DNA of 64,000 nt from G963677325 sp963677325. Lineage in GTDB: Bacteria; Bacteroidota; Bacteroidia; Bacteroidales; Prolixibacteraceae. How positions within the stretch are numbered: the stretch's first letter is position 1; each line of letters starts with the position of its first letter. A model generated the notes under the pieces. The model had not been told where the DNA came from. It saw only the letters and a list, made by a program, of their open reading frames with translations, and did not search any database. Below, one piece after another: positions 58,591-64,000 of this stretch. The stretch lies in the NCBI GenBank assembly GCA_963677325.2, contig CAXXGM010000009.1, forward strand, positions 1 to 64,000. Direction: 5' to 3'. The position numbers and the translations under genes were made by a program.

Positions 58591-59715
58591 ATGAGAAAAG
58601 TTCTATTTATTGATCGTGACGGAACTCTGGTGGTGGAACCTGCTGTTGATAAACAGCTCGATTCACTCGAAAAGCTTGAGTTTATTCCCATGGTATTCCG
58701 GAATCTTTACAACATTCAGAAATACCTCGATTATGATTTGGTTATCGTCAGTAATCAGGATGGTCTGGGAACGCAAAGTTATCCTGAAGAAACCTTCTGG
58801 CCGGCTCATCGAATGATGCTCAAAGCCTTTGAGAACGAAGGAGTGACATTTAAAAACATACATATTGATCCAACACTGCCGGAAGAGAATGCTCCTACCA
58901 GAAAACCCGGAACAGGCATGTTGACTGAATATTTTAGTGACAGCTATGATCTGGGAAGGTCTTTTGTAATCGGAGACCGGATTACCGATGTTCAGCTTGC
59001 CAAGAATCTTGGAGCCAAAGCTATTTTCTTTGCTTCAGAGGATGGAAAGTCGGAACTGAAAGAGAAGGAACTGGAGAATTACTGCGCTTTCATTTCAGAT
59101 AATTGGGATGAGATATTCAGTTTTCTCTCAAATATAAACAGAGTTGCCACCGTTGAACGAAAGACTTCAGAAACGGATATCTTTATCGAATTGAAATTAG
59201 ATGGGGAGAGTAAAAGTCAAATCTCTACCGGTCTGGGTTTCTTTGATCACATGCTTGATCAGATCAGCCGGCATTCTGGTTGCAATCTGACTATTCGGGT
59301 TAATGGCGATCTTGGAGTGGATGAGCATCATACTATTGAAGATACGGGCATTGCTCTTGGAGAGGCTATCCGTAAGGCCCTTGGAGATAAAAAAGGAATT
59401 GAAAGATACGGCTTTTGTCTTCCCATGGACGATTGCCTGGCCCAGGTGGCCCTTGATTTCGGAGGAAGACCCTGGCTGGTCTGGGATGCGGAGTTCAAGC
59501 GTGAATACGTGGGAGACATGCCTACCGAAATGTTTTACCATTTTTTTAAATCTCTGTCAGATTCTGCACTTTGTAATTTGAATATAAAAGCTGAAGGAAC
59601 AAACGAACATCATAAGATAGAAGGAATATTCAAGGCATTTGCACGGGCATTAAAAATGGCGATAAAGAAAGATCCGTTAGGGCAAATGCTCCCGAGTACC
59701 AAAGGTACTCTTTAA
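58591..59715 (+). CDS. hisB: bifunctional histidinol-phosphatase/imidazoleglycerol-phosphate dehydratase
   Basis: 374 aa. The N-terminal HAD phosphatase has MRKVLFIDRDGTLVVEP (nucleophile Asp in DRDGT), VIVSNQDGLGT and FVIGDRITDVQLAKNLGA. The C-terminal IGPD domain from about residue 185 has STGLGFFDHMLDQISRHSGCNL, DEHHTIEDTGIALGEAI (manganese ligands) and EGTNEHHKIEGIFKAFARALK. It covers steps six and eight of the pathway in one chain, as in enterobacteria and Bacteroidota. Translationally close to hisC. Confidence 0.96.
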   Translation: MRKVLFIDRDGTLVVEPAVDKQLDSLEKLEFIPMVFRNLYNIQKYLDYDLVIVSNQDGLGTQSYPEETFWPAHRMMLKAFENEGVTFKNIHIDPTLPEENAPTRKPGTGMLTEYFSDSYDLGRSFVIGDRITDVQLAKNLGAKAIFFASEDGKSELKEKELENYCAFISDNWDEIFSFLSNINRVATVERKTSETDIFIELKLDGESKSQISTGLGFFDHMLDQISRHSGCNLTIRVNGDLGVDEHHTIEDTGIALGEAIRKALGDKKGIERYGFCLPMDDCLAQVALDFGGRPWLVWDAEFKREYVGDMPTEMFYHFFKSLSDSALCNLNIKAEGTNEHHKIEGIFKAFARALKMAIKKDPLGQMLPSTKGTL

Positions 59716-59765
59716 TTTCCCGGTCTTAAATCTACATTATTAATTATTAATTGATTACCTATATC

Positions 59766-60650
59766 ATGAAATCTATCCATCGCGAAATGGAGACTAAGAG
59801 AACAGCTATCCTGTTGATTCATTGTCCGGACAAACAGGGAATTTTAGCTGCTATGACTGAATTTCTTAATGAGAACAGGGGTAACATTATTTACCTCGAG
59901 CAGTATGTGGATCATGATGAGGGATTATTTTACATGAGGGTTGAATGGGAGCTTGAAAAATTTACAATTCCGAGGGAGAAAATATCGGAATATTTTGAGA
60001 CTCTGATTGCCAGGAAATATGCTATGAGTTTTTCTCTCCATTTCTCAGATCAGAAACCTCGCATGGCCATTTTTGTTTCAACAATGTCTCATTGCCTTTT
60101 TGATATTTTATCCAGATACACTGCCGGCGAATGGGAAACAGAGATTCCGGTTATTATCAGCAATCATGAAGCCCTCAGGCCTGTCGCCCAGCGTTTTGGA
60201 ATAGATTTTCAGTTTATAAAGATCAGTCAGGAAAATAAAGCTGAACAGGAGTTGAAGGAATTGGAGATATTGGAAAAATACAAGATTGATTTTGTAGTGT
60301 TGGCAAGATATATGCAGGTATTATCCGAAGATTTTGTAAAACATTTTACAAACCGGATTATCAACATTCATCATTCTTTTCTTCCTGCTTTTGCTGGAGC
60401 GCGGCCTTACCATGCAGCCCATCAGAGGGGTGTGAAAATTATTGGCGCTACCAGTCACTATATTACAGAAAACCTGGACGCGGGTCCTATTATTGCCCAG
60501 GATGTAGTCAGGATTTCTCATATTGATACAGTGGAGAGCCTGATCCGTAAGGGAAGGGATCTTGAAAAAATAGTTTTAAGCGAAGCTGTTTATAAACATC
60601 TTCAGCGCAAAATACTTGTTTACAACAACAGGACTGTGGTATTTAACTAA
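59766..60650 (+). CDS. purU: formyltetrahydrofolate deformylase
   Basis: About 294 aa from the ATG at 59766; the ATG at 59787 (METKRTAILLIHCPDKQGIL) is also possible. The N-terminal ACT domain has AILLIHCPDKQGILAAMTEFLNEN. The C-terminal formyltransferase-like domain has MAIFVSTMSHCLFDIL, VVLARYMQVLSEDFVKHFTNRIINIHHSFLPAFAGARPYHAA and GATSHYITENLDAGPIIAQD, with the catalytic Asn/His/Asp residues. It hydrolyses 10-formyl-THF to formate and THF. It sits in the middle of the his operon, 50 bases after hisB. Histidine synthesis releases AICAR, whose recycling uses 10-formyl-THF, so a metabolic link is plausible. A terminator follows. Confidence 0.94.
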   Translation: MKSIHREMETKRTAILLIHCPDKQGILAAMTEFLNENRGNIIYLEQYVDHDEGLFYMRVEWELEKFTIPREKISEYFETLIARKYAMSFSLHFSDQKPRMAIFVSTMSHCLFDILSRYTAGEWETEIPVIISNHEALRPVAQRFGIDFQFIKISQENKAEQELKELEILEKYKIDFVVLARYMQVLSEDFVKHFTNRIINIHHSFLPAFAGARPYHAAHQRGVKIIGATSHYITENLDAGPIIAQDVVRISHIDTVESLIRKGRDLEKIVLSEAVYKHLQRKILVYNNRTVVFN

Positions 60651-60834
60651 GATTGGGATTGCTCTGCCAAAACCCTCTTATTTCTGTTCGGTAAGACCAT
60701 TGTCGGAATTTGTTCACTCTTTATTCGATCTTTTTTCGTTCGAATGCGAAGGAAGGGCGAAGAAAAATGATAAAATTGCTAACCCGGGATTATTGAAAAA
60801 CTGTTTTTACTCTTAGGAAGTTCCCTGTTCGATG

Positions 60835-60868
60835 AAATGCCGTCCTTTCCTCGGCATTTTATTATTTT
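60835..60868 (+). terminator. terminator-like hairpin between purU and hisH
   Basis: aaatgccg, loop tcctttcct, cggcattt then tattatttttg. Stem of 8 bp with a T-rich tail. It implies partial termination after purU and perhaps a separate promoter for hisH. Confidence 0.65.
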
Positions 60869-60919
60869 TGTTATGGATTTTGAGAATTTTACATCTTTCA
60901 TCTATTTTTAATTTTCCGA

Positions 60920-61519
60920 ATGGAGATTGCAATTATAAAATACAATGCCGGTAATATCATGTCCGTTGATTTTGCTCTTCAGCGCCTTGGGATAAAGGCG
61001 AAGATCACGGCAGATCCTGAAGAAATCAGAAGAGCAGACAAGGTCATTTTCCCGGGCGTTGGGGAGGCATCAACTACCATGGCTTACCTGCGTGAGCGGA
61101 ATCTGGATCAGTTGATTTGTGATCTGAAGCAGCCGGTGTTGGGTATTTGTCTTGGTCTTCAGTTGATGTGTACACATTCAGAAGAAGGTGACACTAAATG
61201 TCTTGGCATATTTCCTGAAATGGTAAAAAGATTTTATCCTGAGGCAGGTTCTGAAACTCTTTTTAAAGTGCCTCATATGGGATGGAACAGCATCACCGGT
61301 TTGCGGAGCAGTCTTTTTGATGAAGGACTTGAAGATCAATATTTCTATTTTGTCCATTCTTATTACGCGACAATTGGAAATGAGACGGCTGCTGTTTGTA
61401 AATACATACTGCCATTTAGCGCTGCTCTGCAGAAGGATAATTTCTACGCAACTCAGTTCCACCCTGAAAAAAGCGGTAGAACCGGAGCAAAGGTTCTGGA
61501 GAATTTCATCAGGCTTTAG
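60920..61519 (+). CDS. hisH: imidazole glycerol phosphate synthase, glutaminase subunit
   Basis: The 199-aa class-I glutamine amidotransferase has MEIAIIKYNAGNIMSVDFAL, VIFPGVGEASTTMAYL (oxyanion region), PVLGICLGLQLMC with the nucleophile Cys near residue 77, VPHMGWNSI, and ATQFHPEKSGRTG with the catalytic His/Glu. It supplies ammonia to HisF, encoded two genes downstream. 269 bases separate it from purU, the largest gap in the operon. Confidence 0.96.
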   Translation: MEIAIIKYNAGNIMSVDFALQRLGIKAKITADPEEIRRADKVIFPGVGEASTTMAYLRERNLDQLICDLKQPVLGICLGLQLMCTHSEEGDTKCLGIFPEMVKRFYPEAGSETLFKVPHMGWNSITGLRSSLFDEGLEDQYFYFVHSYYATIGNETAAVCKYILPFSAALQKDNFYATQFHPEKSGRTGAKVLENFIRL

Positions 61520-61665
61520 ACTATAGGCTTTGTAGCTTAACGTCTTTGGACAATCAAATGAAAGTTAATTCTAAAAGCCTTTTATTAACTTTGTGTTCTT
61601 TTAATTATTAATACTTTATTGACTTTTTGGCCTACAGCCTAAAGTCTAAAGCCTAAAGTCTTTTT
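61520..61665. repeat. GTCTAAAG repeats around a possible promoter, hisH-hisA spacer
   Basis: Left aggctttagactataggctt and right gcctacagcctaaagtctaa are imperfect inverted copies of the GTCTAAAG family. Between them lies TAACTTTG (61586-61593), an exact TAnnTTTG -7 box, so hisA-hisF-hisIE may have an internal promoter. Confidence 0.55.
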
Positions 61666-62385
61666 ATGATACAAATAATTCCTGCGATCGATATAATTGG
61701 TGGTAAGTGCGTGAGACTTAGTCAGGGAGATTATGAACGCAAAACCGTTTACAACGAAAATCCACTGGAAGTAGCGCGCATGTTCGAAGCTGCAGGAATA
61801 AAGCGATTGCATCTTGTTGATCTGGATGGGGCCAAAGCGCATCATATAGTCAATTACAAAGTTCTTGAAGAGATCTCCAGGCACACCGGACTCATTATTG
61901 ATTTTGGAGGAGGATTGAAATCCGGTGAAGATTTGAGGATTGCATTTGAATCGGGAGCCTCTATGGTTACAGGCGGTAGTATTGCTATAAAGTCTCCTGA
62001 AACATTCCAGTCCTGGATTGATAAATACGGTAAAGAAAAAATCATTTTGGGGGCGGATGCAAAGGATGAAAAGATCGCCATCACAGGTTGGCAGGAAAAT
62101 ACAGAAACTGACGTCTTCTCTTTTATTAAAGAATGGAATGACAGAGGAATAGATAAAGTAATCAGCACCGATATCAGCCGGGATGGAATGCTTACCGGCC
62201 CTTCAATTGAGCTTTATAAAAAAATCATGCAAGTGATCCCCGGATTGTTCCTTATTGCCAGCGGGGGTGTAAGTTCAATGGCTGATATCCTGGAGCTTCA
62301 TGAAGCCGGGATCCCTGCGGTAATCACCGGCAAAGCTATTTATGAAGGAAAGATAACATTAAAGGAAATTGAGAAGATGTGCTGA
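61666..62385 (+). CDS. hisA: ProFAR isomerase
   Basis: 239-aa TIM barrel: MIQIIPAIDIIGGKCVRLSQGDYERKT with the first catalytic Asp, LHLVDLDGAKAHHIVNY, IDFGGGLKSGEDLRIAFESGASMVTGGSIAIKSPE, ISTDISRDGMLTGPSIELYK with the second catalytic Asp, and LIASGGVSSMADILELHEAGIPAVITGKAIYEG. Amadori isomerisation step of histidine synthesis. 39 bases before hisF. Confidence 0.96.
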   Translation: MIQIIPAIDIIGGKCVRLSQGDYERKTVYNENPLEVARMFEAAGIKRLHLVDLDGAKAHHIVNYKVLEEISRHTGLIIDFGGGLKSGEDLRIAFESGASMVTGGSIAIKSPETFQSWIDKYGKEKIILGADAKDEKIAITGWQENTETDVFSFIKEWNDRGIDKVISTDISRDGMLTGPSIELYKKIMQVIPGLFLIASGGVSSMADILELHEAGIPAVITGKAIYEGKITLKEIEKMC

Positions 62386-62424
62386 TTATGGTATTCGTAT
62401 AATTCGTAATTCGTAATTATTTCA

Positions 62425-63177
62425 ATGTTAGCAAAAAGAATAATCCCCTGTCTCGATATCAGGGATGGACAGACGGTCAAAGGGGTCAATTTTATCAATA
62501 TAAGGAATGTGGGAGACCCGGTTGAACTGGGAAAACTATATTCTGAACAGGGGGCCGATGAATTGGTTTTCCTCGATATCACTGCCACTCACGAAGGCCG
62601 TAAGACATTCGTGGAGCTGGTCAGGAGGATTGCTGAAAATCTTGATATACCTTTCACTGTAGGGGGCGGGATCAGCGAACTTAGGGATGCAGAGGCGCTT
62701 TTGGCTGCAGGTGCAGATAAAATATCAATTAACTCCTCTGCCGTACGTAATCCACAGCTTATCGATGACATGGCTAAAAGTTTCGGCAGTCAGTTTGTCG
62801 TGGTGGCTATCGATGCAAGGGAAACAAATAATCACTGGACAGTCACGGTAAACGGGGGCAGGATTCCTACAGAAAAAGAGCTTTTCTCTTGGGCCAAAGA
62901 GGCCGAAGGCCGTGGAGCGGGTGAAATTCTTTTTACTTCCATGAATCATGACGGGACCAAAAATGGCTTTGCCAATAAAGAACTTGCTCAGCTTTCAGAC
63001 TCACTTACCATTCCGTTAATAGCCTCGGGAGGAGCAGGGAATATGGATCATTTTGTGGATGTTTTTACCACCGGCAAAGCCGATGCAGGATTGGCGGCCA
63101 GTATTTTCCACTTCCATGAAATTGCCATTCCCGATCTTAAAAACTATCTTCGCGGCAAAGGAATTTGTGTGAGATAA
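62425..63177 (+). CDS. hisF: imidazole glycerol phosphate synthase, cyclase subunit
   Basis: 250-aa TIM barrel: MLAKRIIPCLDIRDGQTVKGVNF with catalytic Asp11-like residue, ELVFLDITATHEGRKTFVELV, VGGGISELRDAEALLAAGADKISINSSAVRNPQLI, VVAIDARETNNHWTVTVNGGR, EILFTSMNHDGTKNGF with the second Asp, and LIASGGAGNMDHFVDVF. With HisH it closes the imidazole ring and releases AICAR. Confidence 0.97.
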   Translation: MLAKRIIPCLDIRDGQTVKGVNFINIRNVGDPVELGKLYSEQGADELVFLDITATHEGRKTFVELVRRIAENLDIPFTVGGGISELRDAEALLAAGADKISINSSAVRNPQLIDDMAKSFGSQFVVVAIDARETNNHWTVTVNGGRIPTEKELFSWAKEAEGRGAGEILFTSMNHDGTKNGFANKELAQLSDSLTIPLIASGGAGNMDHFVDVFTTGKADAGLAASIFHFHEIAIPDLKNYLRGKGICVR

Positions 63178-63179
63178 AA

Positions 63180-63295
63180 ATGTCATTAATTCATGTCATT
63201 AGCTACGCAGTCATTTGTATTATACTAAATGACTATTGAATGACAATTGAATGACAACGAATGACTAATGATTATTGAATGACAATTAAATGGAT
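63180..63295 (+). repeat. ATGAC/TCATT repeat block between hisF and hisIE
   Basis: Words tgtcattaattcatgtcatt and actattgaatgacaattgaatgac in tandem. It is the same word family as the 10-bp array at 16.68 kb and the block at 19.7 kb, and runs almost to the hisIE ATG. Confidence 0.8.
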
Positions 63296-63299
63296 TAAT

Positions 63300-63899
63300 A
63301 TGGAGCTTAATTTTGAAAAACTATCAGGCAATATCCTGCCTGCAGTCATCCAGGATAATTCAACAGCCAAAGTATTGATGCTGGGTTTTATGAATCGTGA
63401 AGCTTACGAAAAGACCCTTGAAACAGGGAAAGTAACTTTCTTCAGCCGGACAAAGAACCGTCTTTGGACCAAAGGGGAAGAATCCGGTAATTTTTTGAAT
63501 GTCGTTTCAATCCAGGCCGACTGCGATCAGGATACTTTACTGATAAAGGTTAATCCGGTAGGGCCGGTCTGCCATACAGGTGATGACACCTGCTGGGGAG
63601 AAACCAATCAAAAGGATGATTTTCTTTTTATCAAAGAATTACAGGATTTCATTGATAAACGTAAAAAAGAGATGCCGAAAGGATCCTACACCACTTCTCT
63701 TTTTGAATCAGGTTCTGCAAAGATTGCTCAGAAAGTGGGAGAGGAAGCAGTCGAAACGGTGATTGAAGCATTGACCAACAATGATGAACGGTTGCTTTAT
63801 GAAGCCTCCGACCTGATGTACCACCTGATCGTCCTGCTTACCCATAAAGGATATCGCATTGAAGATATCGCAAGAGAACTAAAAAAGAGACATAAATAG
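63300..63899 (+). CDS. hisI: bifunctional PR-AMP cyclohydrolase/PR-ATP pyrophosphatase
   Basis: 199 aa from the ATG at 63300 (the frame opens seven codons earlier inside a repeat). The HisI domain has MELNFEKLSGNILPAVIQDN, VLMLGFMNREAYEKTLETGKVTFFSRTKNRLWTKGEESGN and the zinc region DCDQDTLLIKVNPVGPVCHTGDDTCW. The HisE domain from about residue 110 has YTTSLFESGSAKIAQKVGEEAVETVIEAL and LLYEASDLMYHLIVLLTHKG. It performs steps two and three of the pathway and is the final gene of the operon. Confidence 0.96.
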   Translation: MELNFEKLSGNILPAVIQDNSTAKVLMLGFMNREAYEKTLETGKVTFFSRTKNRLWTKGEESGNFLNVVSIQADCDQDTLLIKVNPVGPVCHTGDDTCWGETNQKDDFLFIKELQDFIDKRKKEMPKGSYTTSLFESGSAKIAQKVGEEAVETVIEALTNNDERLLYEASDLMYHLIVLLTHKGYRIEDIARELKKRHK

Positions 63900-63926
63900 G
63901 ATTAAACAATAAAAATTACGAATTAG

Positions 63927-63961
63927 GACAGGGGGGTATCATACCTCCCTGTCTTGTTTTT
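63927..63961 (+). terminator. his operon terminator
   Basis: gacaggggggt (63927-63937), loop atcat, acctccctgtc (63943-63953) with one G-T pair, then ttgttttttt. A GC-rich stem and long T-tract just after hisIE. Confidence 0.9.
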
Positions 63962-64000
63962 TTATCCGGTGCCTGTTTCTTCAATAACGCTCTCAAATCA

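Noticed and set aside
1..64000. tRNA or rRNA genes
   Set aside because: No cloverleaf with TTCGA-type arm and CCA-end context and no rRNA-like conserved blocks were noticed on either strand; a covariance search was not possible.

Overview
The window looks like a chromosomal segment of an anaerobic member of the Bacteroidota, probably Bacteroidales. This rests on recognisable families and layout: the ExbB-ExbD-ExbD-TonB-PstS-like-TPR operon, DUF4294, a NagB/PIG-L fusion, bifunctional HisB and HisIE, TTTG-N19-TAnnTTTG promoters, a MG2/plug-type secreted protein, and many AT-rich dispersed repeats. No rRNA, tRNA or CRISPR array was seen. The genus is not determined. Layout, left to right. 1-3.6 kb: AT-rich end of a surface-polysaccharide locus. 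It holds the tail of a glycosyltransferase and then three consecutive genes (FdtA-like isomerase, FdtB-like aminotransferase, GT-A glycosyltransferase) that each carry one frameshift. 3.6-16.5 kb: the rest of the polysaccharide locus. capE-capF-wecB/capG make UDP-N-acetyl-L-fucosamine and a WbuB-like transferase uses it. A GNAT, a DegT aminotransferase, two tandem small sugar-phosphate transferases, a second MxxxK dehydratase-like SDR, VanZ and a WecA-like transferase follow. Two cargo genes or modules sit inside: a PARP-like ADP-ribosyltransferase-fold protein with a 57-aa partner, and an S23-type four-helix-bundle gene. 16.5-24 kb: repeat-rich segment with a DivIC/FtsB-like protein, an orphan PAS histidine kinase, PruA and an APC amino-acid permease. 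24-31 kb: a complete minus-strand hdrC-hdrB-hdrA-flxD-flxC-flxB-flxA operon, predicted to couple NADH oxidation to ferredoxin and disulfide reduction by flavin-based bifurcation. 31-37 kb: the Ton energisation operon with a PstS-like lipoprotein and a TPR protein. 37-45 kb: an 18-Cys copper-storage-like protein, a 238-bp nested-palindrome MITE, a large secreted MG2/plug protein, asd, and a RAYT-type Y1 transposase embedded in about 2 kb of REP-like hairpins. 45-54 kb: divergent prmC/ribD, a CPA2 antiporter, DUF4294, the nagB/PIG-L fusion and a GHL10-type glycosidase. 54-64 kb: a truncated GH105 relic next to a second MITE, then the histidine operon hisG-D-C-B-purU-H-A-F-IE. That operon is preceded by a leader peptide with a His-His-His-His run and a terminator-like hairpin. 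The strongest unusual signals are the RAYT/REP array, the Flx-Hdr operon, the his attenuator with purU inside the operon, the repeat-derived C-terminus of HdrB, the ART-fold pair inside the capsule locus, and several dispersed repeat families that flank genes symmetrically.
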